From contig CANQKT010000009.1 of the NCBI GenBank assembly GCA_947624525.1, positions 1 through 32,501 of the forward strand: 32,501 bases of DNA, written 5' to 3'. The notes beneath the pieces are model-generated. The model worked only from the letters and a program-made list of their open reading frames with translations. It had not been told where the DNA came from and did no database searches. The position numbers were made by a program, and so were the translations under genes. This stretch comes from an uncultured Clostridia bacterium (GTDB taxonomy: Bacteria > Bacillota > Clostridia > TANB77 > CAG-508). Positions 1 through 6,810 of this stretch are shown here, one piece after another. Position 1 is the stretch's first letter. The number at the start of each line of letters is the position of its first letter.

Positions 1-138
1 AATGGTTTTCATTGGTCTAGAAATGAAGGTGCTTGGCAAAGAGAGTTTGATGAAAGAACAATAAGAGTTACTAATGAGATTCTATCATATATTGGCCAAT
101 ATTATAATCTAGTAATATTTTATGAAATTACCTTGTAG
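1..138 (+). CDS. C-terminal end of an unidentified protein (partial)
   Basis: An open frame enters from the left edge in frame 1 and runs 45 codons to a TAG stop at 136-138. The visible tail is rich in aromatic residues and ends FYEITL. I do not recognise the family from so short a piece. That it is a real gene end is supported by a strong terminator hairpin 10 bases after the stop. A short alternative frame opening at the ATG at base 2 stops after 20 codons and is less convincing. Confidence 0.55.
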   Translation, partial: NGFHWSRNEGAWQREFDERTIRVTNEILSYIGQYYNLVIFYEITL

Positions 139-148
139 TACAATAAAT

Positions 149-177
149 AAAGCCAGCAAAAATAAATTGCTGGCTTT
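149..177. terminator. Bidirectional intrinsic terminator
   Basis: A perfect 10-base-pair stem (149-158 with 168-177, arm AAAGCCAGCA) closes a 9-base loop. It is followed by GGTGTTATTTTTT on the plus side and has A-rich sequence on the other. It sits between the convergent gene ends at 138 and 182 and can serve both. Confidence 0.85.
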
Positions 178-181
178 GGTG

Positions 182-676
182 TTATTTTTTGAATCGATTG
201 TAGTCGTGAATGAAGTTCTTTGCTTTATCCTGATTAGAGAAAAGAATGTTGAAATTCATATACCCAATAGAGGAATCGATGTTTAATTCAAAGTTTGATA
301 TTTTTCCATTAGTCATTGAAGTAATAATCTTGAAATCATCAAACATTGAAACAACTACTTCTTCTAAGATGCTTAATTTTGATTCTACTAAGCAGGAAAA
401 TGAAATTGTAGTACTAGCCGTCTGAGAAATATCCCAATTGTTTTTTAGAGTGAAACTATTAGGGTATTTGTTGATGAGAGCAGTAACAAATTCATTAGCG
501 ACTAGAGCATTCTTCAATGCAAAATACAGTTCGTTCTCTTCGCCTTTGATGTTTGTTAGTAACTGTGCTTTAAAGGTATTTGCTACAGTGATAACCTTGT
601 TAGTGAGTGGCTGATTGAATGTTATCCGTACTATGTTTCTTTCAATAGCGTATGACCAATCATAAATGTTAATCAT
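182..676 (-). CDS. Hypothetical protein, 164 aa, minus strand
   Basis: I do not recognise this protein. It is 164 residues, soluble, without signal peptide or membrane segments, and alternates short beta-like and charged stretches. The start is supported by GGAGGTG eight bases before the ATG and by a good promoter further upstream (703-731). It stands alone, convergent with the gene ending at 138. Its codon use (more C- and G-ending codons) differs from the plus-strand neighbours and resembles the other two minus-strand genes of the window. Codon 17 is CGG (626-628), in frame; if CGG caused a +1 shift here, translation would stop at the next codon (GGA TAA). The gene is probably real; the function is unknown. 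Confidence 0.7.
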   Translation of the reverse strand: MINIYDWSYAIERNIVRITFNQPLTNKVITVANTFKAQLLTNIKGEENELYFALKNALVANEFVTALINKYPNSFTLKNNWDISQTASTTISFSCLVESKLSILEEVVVSMFDDFKIITSMTNGKISNFELNIDSSIGYMNFNILFSNQDKAKNFIHDYNRFKK

Positions 677-702
677 ACTAACACCTCCATAAAATTTTAT
701 AT

Positions 703-731
703 ATCATATCACAAAATATCATAAATTTCAA
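703..731 (-). promoter_or_regulatory. SigA-type promoter for the 182-676 gene
   Basis: Read on the minus strand: TTGAAA (731-726), 17-base spacer, TATGAT (708-703), with TGA immediately before the -10 (extended -10). The gene start lies 27 bases downstream. Confidence 0.7.
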
Positions 732-768
732 GTATTATGTTGATTTTAATTAAAATTATCCCAAAATA

Positions 769-797
769 TTGAATTTTCATGAAATGTATAGTATACT
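769..797 (+). promoter_or_regulatory. SigA-type promoter for the cmk operon
   Basis: TTGAAT (769-774), 17-base spacer, TATACT (792-797), 30 bases before the cytidylate kinase start. Confidence 0.7.
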
Positions 798-827
798 GAG
801 TATAAATATTGCAAAGGGGAGGTATCT

Positions 828-1511
828 ATGTCTTTTATAGTAGCGATTGATGGACCAACGAGTGCAGGCAAATCTACTTTAGCAAAAAGATTATCAAAGG
901 AGTTAGGGTTTCTAAATATCCAAACAGGAGCAATGTATAGATGTGTAGCTAAATTAATGATGGATAATTGTGTTTCACTTGATAGCATCGATGAAGTCAG
1001 AAAAATATTAAAAACTCTTGAGATTGATTTTAAAGATACGAAAGATGGTCAACTTGTTTTTTTAAATGGAAAAGAAGTTACTTCGGAAATTAGAACAAAA
1101 GAAATAACAGATTTCACAAGTGAAGTGGCATCAATACCGATTGTCAGAACAACTATGGTAGAAATGCAACGAAATATGGCAAAAAGAAAAGATGTTGTTA
1201 TGGAAGGTAGAGATATAGGCACTAATGTTTTTCCAAATGCGGATTTAAAAATTTTCTTAAATGCAAATCCTAAGGTGAGAGTAAAAAGAAGATTAGCAGA
1301 ATTGGAGAAAAATGGAGAAAAATCTGATTTTCACGAAATAGCGGAAAGTATATATAAGTGGGATGAAGAGGCAGTACATAGGGAAATTGGAGCATTAAAA
1401 AGAGCGGAGGATTCTATTTATATAGATACAACATTTTTAACAGAAGAAGAATTGACTAAAATTGTAGTAGGAAAAATAAGAGAAAAGTATAAAGATGATC
1501 AAGAATTATAG
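828..1511 (+). CDS. cmk: Cytidylate kinase
   Basis: Transfers the gamma phosphate of ATP to CMP or dCMP, a step of cytosolic pyrimidine nucleotide salvage and supply. The 227-residue protein has the usual bacterial length. The P-loop GPTSAGKST is at residues 9-17. The central EGRDIGT motif, followed by a hydrophobic strand (ADLKIFLNA), and the arginine-rich lid (RVKRRLAEL) are typical of the family. The start is fixed by GGGGAGG upstream of the ATG and by the promoter at 769-797. The downstream Nudix gene begins 10 bases after the stop, its ribosome site overlapping this stop, so the two form an operon. No in-frame CGG codon is present. Identification is secure. Confidence 0.95.
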   Translation: MSFIVAIDGPTSAGKSTLAKRLSKELGFLNIQTGAMYRCVAKLMMDNCVSLDSIDEVRKILKTLEIDFKDTKDGQLVFLNGKEVTSEIRTKEITDFTSEVASIPIVRTTMVEMQRNMAKRKDVVMEGRDIGTNVFPNADLKIFLNANPKVRVKRRLAELEKNGEKSDFHEIAESIYKWDEEAVHREIGALKRAEDSIYIDTTFLTEEELTKIVVGKIREKYKDDQEL

Positions 1512-1520
1512 GAGGAAAAA

Positions 1521-2033
1521 ATGGAAGAAATAGAATATTTGGATTTAGTTGATGAAAATGATAATGTTATAGGGAAAGAAGATAGAAATGTAATATATAA
1601 AAATAACTGGAGAAATTTTAGGGTGATAAATATAATGATATTTACCAGTGAAAATAAGATAATAGTACCAAAAAGAAGTGGAAATAGAAGAGTTTTCCCA
1701 AATTGTTATGATTGTTCTGTAGGTGGACATGTATCATCTGGTGAAACTTATGAACATGCAGCATATAGAGAATTAGAAGAAGAATTGGGCATTACTAATG
1801 TTAAATTAGAAGAAATCGGATATTTTAAACCGTATGATATTGATACTAGTGCTTTTTCAAAGATGTATAAGCTAGTATATGACGGTGAGTTAAATTATGA
1901 TAAGGATGGAATTCAACAAATTTATTATATGGATAAAGAGGAGATTAGAGGATTAATAGAAGAAAATCCATTGCAGTTTAAGGGAGATTATCCTAAATTT
2001 TTCAAATGGTTAGATGAAAATAATATGTTATAG
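1521..2033 (+). CDS. Nudix hydrolase, IPP-isomerase-like
   Basis: Nudix enzyme of 170 residues with a complete Nudix box from G69 to I91 (G-x5-E-x7-RELEEELGI), including the metal-binding glutamates. The N-terminus (EYLDLVDENDNVIGKEDR) and the YDCSVGGHVSSGE stretch are those of the family annotated as isopentenyl-diphosphate isomerase-like Nudix hydrolases; in most such bacterial proteins the true substrate is unknown. I therefore call a hydrolase acting on a nucleoside-diphosphate-linked or similar pyrophosphate and leave the substrate open. AGGAGG overlaps the cmk stop and precedes the ATG by a normal spacing, so it is translated from the cmk transcript. Confidence 0.88.
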   Translation: MEEIEYLDLVDENDNVIGKEDRNVIYKNNWRNFRVINIMIFTSENKIIVPKRSGNRRVFPNCYDCSVGGHVSSGETYEHAAYRELEEELGITNVKLEEIGYFKPYDIDTSAFSKMYKLVYDGELNYDKDGIQQIYYMDKEEIRGLIEENPLQFKGDYPKFFKWLDENNML

Positions 2034-2042
2034 AACTAGATG

Positions 2043-2071
2043 TTGACAAATTTACATAATTTTAGTATAAT
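2043..2071 (+). promoter_or_regulatory. Consensus SigA promoter
   Basis: A perfect consensus: TTGACA (2043-2048), 17-base spacer, TATAAT (2066-2071). It drives the Nudix-like/methyltransferase gene at 2105, whose AGGAGG is at 2091-2096. It is the best promoter match in the window. Confidence 0.88.
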
Positions 2072-2104
2072 TAATGCAAAATTTTATAATAGGAGGTCAT
2101 AATT

Positions 2105-3325
2105 ATGAGCCTAGAAAGAAACAATGAGAGCAATAGCTTAAATAATCCTAAGTTTGTTCGGAAGTTTGAGGAGGAAATGACTTTATATCAGAAACTTTAC
2201 GATTTAAAGTTTATAACTAGAACTGTTCGAGTGACGAAAGAATACTTTGACTATTGCGAGTTCAAAAGAAACTTTATTATTCTTGTTTTATATGATAAGA
2301 ATGGAAGAGTTTACTTGAAAGAAAGTGGAATAAACCAATTTACTTTTTTAGGAGGAGAAGTCGTTCAAAATGAAAGCTTAAGAGAAGCCGTAAAAAGAAT
2401 CATTTGTCATCTGGTAGAAAAAATAACCATAGAAGAACTTGAACCTATAGCTATTTCAAAGAATGTATTCAAGTATGAACTTGAAACAATAGAACATTTG
2501 GGATTAGTAGTTATGGCTAGAATTAATTTGGAGAAAAAGTCAAAAATTGAAAAAAACTTTTATCCAATTAATACTTCTGTTTCTGAATGCATAAATCAGT
2601 TTTCAGACAAAAAAATTCTTGAAATATTTAAACAAAGATTTACTAATATTATACACTGCAATAACTATGAATTTCAAGACGAAGAAATTGAAGTTAATAA
2701 AAAATATAAGTCTAGATATAAATTTCATAACGAATTTATCAAGAAATATGTTTTAACTTCAAAGAGGAAGAAAAAAGAAGAACTAATCCAAATAATGTCT
2801 AAAAAAACCATTGGTTGCTCTACATTCTTAGATGTATCATGTGGTGATAATTCTTTATTATTCTCATTAAATTATGATAATAACTTTGAATTTATTGTTG
2901 CAAATGACATAAGCTGGAGTCAAATTGAATTAATACCACCACAGGAAAATGTAATTTTTACTAATCATAATGCTATAACATTTCCTTTCAGAGATAATGT
3001 GTTTGATTTTGTGTATTGTAGCAATACAATGCATCATATTCCGAACAGAGAAAATCTGATTAATCTGTTAAAAAGCATGTTAAGAGTAGGAAAAAAGGTA
3101 GTTATTTATGAAATTGAAAATCCTGAAATTACGGGAGGATTTCCCTATTATTTGAATAAGTACTGGTATAGAGGATTTCTAAAAGATGTGGGAGAGGAAT
3201 ATCTGTCGTATAGGGAATTCAAGGATATAATTATTGAAGCTTACAAAGAGAGAGCCAAAGTAAAATTTAGTAGTTTCAGAAATATTCAAGGTAATTACAT
3301 GATAGCTGAAATCGAAAAAAGATAA
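2105..3325 (+). CDS. Fusion of a degenerate Nudix domain with a SAM methyltransferase
   Basis: A 406-residue two-domain protein. Residues about 40-180 have a Nudix fold (strand ending in FTFLGGEVVQNES), but the box is broken: after the first glutamate the RE and EE positions read RI and HL, so the catalytic metal site is lost. Residues about 235-400 are a class I methyltransferase: motif I is LDVSCGDNS, the acidic post-I strand is VANDIS, and DNVFDFVYCSNTMHHIPN is typical of the Methyltransf_11 group. The methyl acceptor cannot be told; the dead Nudix domain may bind a nucleotide or sugar-nucleotide ligand. It has its own consensus promoter and a terminator, so it is a single-gene unit. Codon 19 is an in-frame CGG (2159-2161), the only such codon in plus-strand genes not tied to a frameshift. 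An alternative ATG at 2177 would exclude it, but its ribosome site is too close. Confidence 0.8.
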   Translation: MSLERNNESNSLNNPKFVRKFEEEMTLYQKLYDLKFITRTVRVTKEYFDYCEFKRNFIILVLYDKNGRVYLKESGINQFTFLGGEVVQNESLREAVKRIICHLVEKITIEELEPIAISKNVFKYELETIEHLGLVVMARINLEKKSKIEKNFYPINTSVSECINQFSDKKILEIFKQRFTNIIHCNNYEFQDEEIEVNKKYKSRYKFHNEFIKKYVLTSKRKKKEELIQIMSKKTIGCSTFLDVSCGDNSLLFSLNYDNNFEFIVANDISWSQIELIPPQENVIFTNHNAITFPFRDNVFDFVYCSNTMHHIPNRENLINLLKSMLRVGKKVVIYEIENPEITGGFPYYLNKYWYRGFLKDVGEEYLSYREFKDIIIEAYKERAKVKFSSFRNIQGNYMIAEIEKR

Positions 3326-3331
3326 GAAGGG

Positions 3332-3358
3332 AAGGACTACAGAAATTCTGCAGTCCTT
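3332..3358. terminator. Bidirectional intrinsic terminator
   Basis: The stem AAGGACT-A-CAG (3332-3342) pairs with CTG-C-AGTCCTT (3348-3358) with one A-C mismatch and a short loop, followed by T-rich sequence. It lies between the convergent ends at 3325 and 3366. Confidence 0.8.
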
Positions 3359-3365
3359 CTTACTT

Positions 3366-3842
3366 TTAATATTCTATTTTCAAAATTTTGACAGTGAAAA
3401 CATTAGTACCTACAGTATAAGTGCCAATATAGCCTTCTTCTTTCTGATAGATAGTGTTTCCAAGTGGAGAGTTTGCTGAGACCTTCATGAATTCAGAAGA
3501 TTCATCAGCATCTGAAAAGAGAATAGTGTTTTTGGGCATGTCTTTGCCATTTTTGGATAACTGGATTGTGACTTTGGTACCATAAGCAACAATGTTTGAG
3601 TTAGAAAGATTATCATCAACAATAGTTGCAGAGTCGATTTCAGCAGAAAGATCGCTAATCTGCTTTAAAAGACCTCTTTCATCAATTTCACACTGCTCAA
3701 AATCATTGTTGTCGTGCCATGCATCACCACTATGAATGGCTACTGACCCCTTAAACACCCGGAGCTCACTGAGTTTTTTCTTCAGCAGTTCCAATTCTTT
3801 TTCCCTGGCCTTCAGTCCGGCTTTTGAAATAATTAAAGCCAT
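3366..3842 (-). CDS. GreA/GreB-like transcription elongation factor homologue
   Basis: 158 residues, exactly GreA length. The N-terminal half is a helical coiled coil (residues about 8-75) whose tip reads GDAWHDNNDFEQ, matching the acidic GDLSENAEY tip of GreA that reaches the RNA polymerase active site. The C-terminal half is the FKBP-like domain, with the family signature ANSPLG and a closing beta strand. It is probably a Gre-type factor that acts on RNA polymerase secondary-channel function, though diverged from housekeeping GreA. I chose the ATG at 3840-3842 because AAAGGAGG sits just before it; the longer in-frame extension has no ribosome site. Codon 28 is an in-frame CGG (3759-3761); a +1 shift there would end translation within a few codons. 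Base use is more GC-rich than in the neighbours. Confidence 0.82.
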   Translation of the reverse strand: MALIISKAGLKAREKELELLKKKLSELRVFKGSVAIHSGDAWHDNNDFEQCEIDERGLLKQISDLSAEIDSATIVDDNLSNSNIVAYGTKVTIQLSKNGKDMPKNTILFSDADESSEFMKVSANSPLGNTIYQKEEGYIGTYTVGTNVFTVKILKIEY

Positions 3843-3891
3843 ATGAATTCCTCCTTTAAATAGAAAATTTATCATATAAATGATATTATTT

Positions 3892-3920
3892 ATAATATCA
3901 CAATTATGTAAATAAGTCAA
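3892..3920 (-). promoter_or_regulatory. SigA-type promoter for the Gre-like gene
   Basis: On the minus strand: TTGACT (3920-3915), 17-base spacer, TATTAT (3897-3892), with TGA just before the -10. It lies 50 bases upstream of the Gre-like start. Confidence 0.7.
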
Positions 3921-4227
3921 TGTTTTTTAGTACAATTAGGGTAATTTCATAAAATATTACGATTTTGTAATATTACCAATAACTTCCAGTAGCAAATTAT
4001 CATTAAGCAAACAGTTAAACATATTAGATTTTACTGTTTGATTTTTATTTTTTAAATATTTTTATGAATGCTTATTCCCACATAGTTTTGTTCATGGAGA
4101 TATAATAAGTTCAAATGTTATAAAAGATAAAGATAATAAACTATGGATAATTTATTGCTACTAAACTGGGTCTAAAATGGAATTTACTTTTAAACTCAAA
4201 GAATTTTTACAAATCAAGCTAAAAATA
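3921..4227. other. Gene-free AT-rich intergenic stretch
   Basis: Between the divergent Gre-like gene and the toxin locus I see no open frame with a ribosome site. The only structure is an 8-base inverted repeat (CAAACAGT at 4008-4015, ACTGTTTG at 4033-4040) followed by a T-rich run. It could be a weak terminator or the remains of an older gene end. Confidence 0.4.
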
Positions 4228-4256
4228 TTGCCTCGTAAGAAATAATGTGATACAAT
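4228..4256 (+). promoter_or_regulatory. Promoter of the zeta-toxin operon (extended -10)
   Basis: TTGCCT (4228-4233), 17-base spacer, TACAAT (4251-4256), with TGA directly before the -10. It would give a leader of about 65 bases before the small open frame at 4329. Confidence 0.6.
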
Positions 4257-4328
4257 GCAAACGTTTGGAAAAATATAATTTAAAATGATATATTATGAGG
4301 TGGTGTATTCGAGTATAAAAACAATAAA

Positions 4329-4544
4329 TTGGTGGTGATAACGATAGATATTAATAAGAATTATGACATAAATGATATTAAGGTTAAATTAAGTATAGAA
4401 AATTTAGCACAAAAAATTACAAAAAAGATAGAAGAATATAAGATAAATAAAGATAAGAATGTACAAATTGAATTAGAAGAATTGCTAAATGATAGAAAAA
4501 AAATCTATGAATTAGATCAAGACACTATTAATAAATATATGTAA
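4329..4544 (+). CDS. Small protein upstream of the zeta toxin, candidate antitoxin
   Basis: A 71-residue, highly charged, mostly helical protein ending 17 bases before the zeta-toxin start. Small helical proteins in this position usually neutralise the zeta kinase, so I infer an antitoxin role; the sequence alone does not prove it. The start is uncertain. The frame can begin at TTG (4329), GTG (4332) or GTG (4335), none with a proper ribosome site. The only good site, GAGGTGG (4297-4303), sits before a stretch with no ATG, GTG or TTG in this frame at normal spacing. The frame is open back to a TGA at 4296-4298, so a non-standard start or a short leader peptide is possible. AGGAGAGATAAGG after the stop serves the toxin gene. 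Confidence 0.6.
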   Translation: MVVITIDINKNYDINDIKVKLSIENLAQKITKKIEEYKINKDKNVQIELEELLNDRKKIYELDQDTINKYM

Positions 4545-4561
4545 TCATAGGAGAGATAAGG

Positions 4562-5456
4562 ATGGAAAATAAACAGATAATAGAGAGTTTGAAAAGTATA
4601 TACGCAATCAATGATGAAAAATTTTTTGAAAATTATGAAAAGACTGCAGAATTTGTTTTGACTACTGGAAAAAGAAAAAGTGAAAATAAAACATTGGTAA
4701 TAGTAGGTGGACAATCAGGAGCTGGAAAATCTAGATTAATAAAATTAACAAGTTTAGAATTGCCTAATGCTGTGATAGTTGATTTTGATGAATTGAGAGC
4801 ACTACATCCATCATATTCAGTTGTTAATGAATTATATCCAGAGATAACACATTTAATATTGCAAGAAGACACAAACAAGGTAAAAGATAGAGTTCTAGAT
4901 TATCTAATCAAAGAACGGATATGATGTTATTTATGAGGGAGCGCTTAGAGACACAAAAGGTTTCGTGGAATTAGCAGAGAGATTTAAGAAAGGTGGATAT
5001 AATATACGAATGAATATCATGGCTGTTCCAAAACTCGAAAGTTATGGTTCTACATTCTTTAGATATGCGTATTCTTTGTTATCAAATAAAACTCCAAGAT
5101 GGGTTGAAAAATCGGCTCATGATGCATCTTATAATGGAGTAATAAGAACAGTAGGTGAATTAAAAGATAAAGGGTTAACCTCAAATATAAGTGTTTTTGT
5201 AAGAAGTACAGATGTACCTAGAAAAATTTATTCAACTAATGAACAGCAATATCCAGATGCCATTTCGGCAATAAACTTTGGTAGGGATATTGGCAGAAAA
5301 AAGGCTGTACAAGATTTTCCTTCAAAATTTAATATAGTTAAGGAAACGTTTGAAACTAAGTGCCCTGAATTAACTATAAGATTAGCAGATTGGGAAAATT
5401 TATATAATGAAGAAAAAACATATTTTGAGGAATTTAATAAATTTATGGAAAAGTAA
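4562..5456 (+). CDS. Zeta-toxin family kinase, read through a CGG +1 frameshift
   Basis: Zeta toxins phosphorylate UDP-N-acetylglucosamine at the 3'-OH and so block cell-wall synthesis, being held in check by a small antitoxin. The first 118 codons (4562-4915) carry the P-loop GGQSGAGKS (residues 49-57) and VDFDELRALHPSY, with D74 and D76. The in-frame continuation ends at TGA 4922-4924. Dropping C4916 and reading on from 4917 gives EGYDVIYEGALRDTKGF and the rest of the family to the stop at 5456, 297 residues in all, the normal length. E125 of YEGALR corresponds to the conserved EGT glutamate. The switch must lie between the +1-frame stop at 4905-4907 and the zero-frame stop at 4922-4924. 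The sole CGG of the gene is in that interval. If no frameshift occurs, this is a broken toxin. Confidence 0.85.
4916..4918 (+). other. CGG +1 frameshift site 1 (zeta toxin)
   Basis: Zero frame reads AAA GAA CGG ATA TGA. Skipping the C gives GAA GGA TAT GAT and restores the conserved Gly-Tyr before the VIYEG strand. Confidence 0.8.
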
Positions 5457-5477
5457 AATTTTAAGGTGGTATTGAAT

Positions 5478-5936
5478 ATGTATTTGAAAAATTATTTAGA
5501 AAATTTTAATAATAAAAAAATTAAATTATATGTAGATATGGATGGTGTTATAGCAGATTATGAAGTAGGTGTTGCAGCTCATTTCGATAAAAAAAGACCA
5601 TTAGTTTCAAGTATATCAAAATTAGAAGAAATATCTAAGATGAATAATGTAGAGTTGTTTATTTTGTCTGTTTCAAGAATGGATGAAGGTGTGGAACAAA
5701 AACAAGTTTGGTTAGATAAATTTGCACCATTTTTTAAAAAAGAAAATAGGGTAATAATCCCAAGAGAGAGTAATGATTTTAAATCATCGGCTGAGTTGAA
5801 ATCTACATATTTAAAAAATATAGAAAGAAGTGATAATATAATTGTTGTAATTGATGATGATCCAATAATTTTGAAGACACTAAAAGAAAAATGTGAAGGA
5901 ATGTATTTGTTAAAAGATACTGCTCTTGTTGATTAA
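5478..5936 (+). CDS. HAD-superfamily phosphatase, 5'(3')-nucleotidase-like
   Basis: 152 residues with the HAD motifs of the 5'-nucleotidase (NT5C) type: YVDMDGVIADYE (D20 nucleophile, D22 acid/base), the serine strand LFILSVSR, and the metal-binding IDDDP at D126-D128. It is predicted to hydrolyse a phosphomonoester, perhaps of a nucleotide. The start is set at the ATG at 5478 because AAGGTGGT (5463-5470) is at correct spacing; a GTG 12 bases earlier overlaps that site. It follows the zeta toxin by 21 bases, so the two are co-transcribed. The position suggests, without proof, that it could act on the 3'-phosphorylated sugar nucleotide made by zeta. There is no in-frame CGG. Confidence 0.8.
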   Translation: MYLKNYLENFNNKKIKLYVDMDGVIADYEVGVAAHFDKKRPLVSSISKLEEISKMNNVELFILSVSRMDEGVEQKQVWLDKFAPFFKKENRVIIPRESNDFKSSAELKSTYLKNIERSDNIIVVIDDDPIILKTLKEKCEGMYLLKDTALVD

Positions 5937-6029
5937 ATGCTATGGATCATGTATTTAAATTATGAAAATTTTAAGTACTTAAACTGTAGCTAATTAGCAA
6001 TAGTTATTGGTAAAAATATTAAAAAAGTA

Positions 6030-6058
6030 TTGAAATATTTTTTTTAATATGATATTCT
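6030..6058 (+). promoter_or_regulatory. SigA-type promoter for the lipoprotein gene
   Basis: TTGAAA (6030-6035), 17-base spacer, TATTCT (6053-6058), 34 bases before the ATG at 6093. Confidence 0.6.
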
Positions 6059-6092
6059 TATATATGTAAAATAAAAAATAGGAGGAAAAAGT

Positions 6093-6614
6093 ATGTTGAA
6101 AAACAAAAGATTATTAAAGGTTATTGCAGTTTTGACTGTAATGGTAATGAGCATATTTATGCTTACAGGATGTGGTAATAAAAAAGAGGAAGAAAAAAAT
6201 GATTCAAACACAACAACAAATACATATGAGGATCCAATAAAAAACGTAGTAGAGGGTGTAGGAAAAGCAAATATATCAAAATTCATGAGTGCATATCCTT
6301 CATTTATAGCTGAGAATATAAATCAAATAATAGATGAAGATTATTTACAATCTCAGTTAGAGGATTATGAAGATATATATGGAAATAATATAGAAATGTC
6401 ATACAGTATAACAAATAAAGAAGAAATTTCAGAAGAAGATTTAAAGGAAGAAGAAGAAGAATTGAAAGATACATATGACGAGGATGTTGATATTACTAAA
6501 GGATATAATTTAGAAGTTGAACTAAAAATTAAAGGTGACGAGGATGAAGATACTGAAGAAGATTCATTTGAAGTATATGAGATTAATGGAACATGGTATT
6601 TACTTGAATTATAG
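6093..6614 (+). CDS. Acidic membrane lipoprotein of unknown function
   Basis: 173 residues beginning with a lipoprotein signal peptide: basic residues 3-9, a hydrophobic core, and the lipobox LTGC with C27 as the expected lipidated residue. It should be anchored on the outer face of the membrane. After a short charged linker (KKEEEKND) the mature part is about 120 residues and very acidic, with runs such as EEDLKEEEEELKD, and ends in a strand typical of small NTF2-like or DUF-type lipoprotein domains (EVYEINGTWYLLEL). I do not recognise a specific family. The start is supported by AGGAGG at the usual spacing. It has its own promoter and terminator. Confidence 0.8.
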   Translation: MLKNKRLLKVIAVLTVMVMSIFMLTGCGNKKEEEKNDSNTTTNTYEDPIKNVVEGVGKANISKFMSAYPSFIAENINQIIDEDYLQSQLEDYEDIYGNNIEMSYSITNKEEISEEDLKEEEEELKDTYDEDVDITKGYNLEVELKIKGDEDEDTEEDSFEVYEINGTWYLLEL

Positions 6615-6649
6615 GATATAAAGAATAACTAAGTGTATAAATATAAATG

Positions 6650-6679
6650 CTGCTGATTAATTTGTCAGCAGTATTTTTT
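6650..6679 (+). terminator. Intrinsic terminator after the lipoprotein gene
   Basis: The stem CTGCTGA (6650-6656) pairs with TCAGCAG (6665-6671), extended by a G-T and a T-A pair, with an 8-base loop and TTTTTT at 6674-6679. Confidence 0.85.
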
Positions 6680-6740
6680 GTATTATAAGAAAGTTGGTCT
6701 GCAAAGTAAAGACCAATTGATGAGTGTAAAAAGAGCAGTA

Positions 6741-6769
6741 TTGACTTTTAAAAATACTAGTTATAAAAT
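6741..6769 (+). promoter_or_regulatory. SigA-type promoter for the nucleoside kinase gene
   Basis: TTGACT (6741-6746), 17-base spacer, TAAAAT (6764-6769). The AGGAGG of the next gene begins 32 bases later. Confidence 0.6.
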
Positions 6770-6810
6770 TAGAAAAAACATATAAGATTGATAGTATATA
6801 GGAGGTTCAT

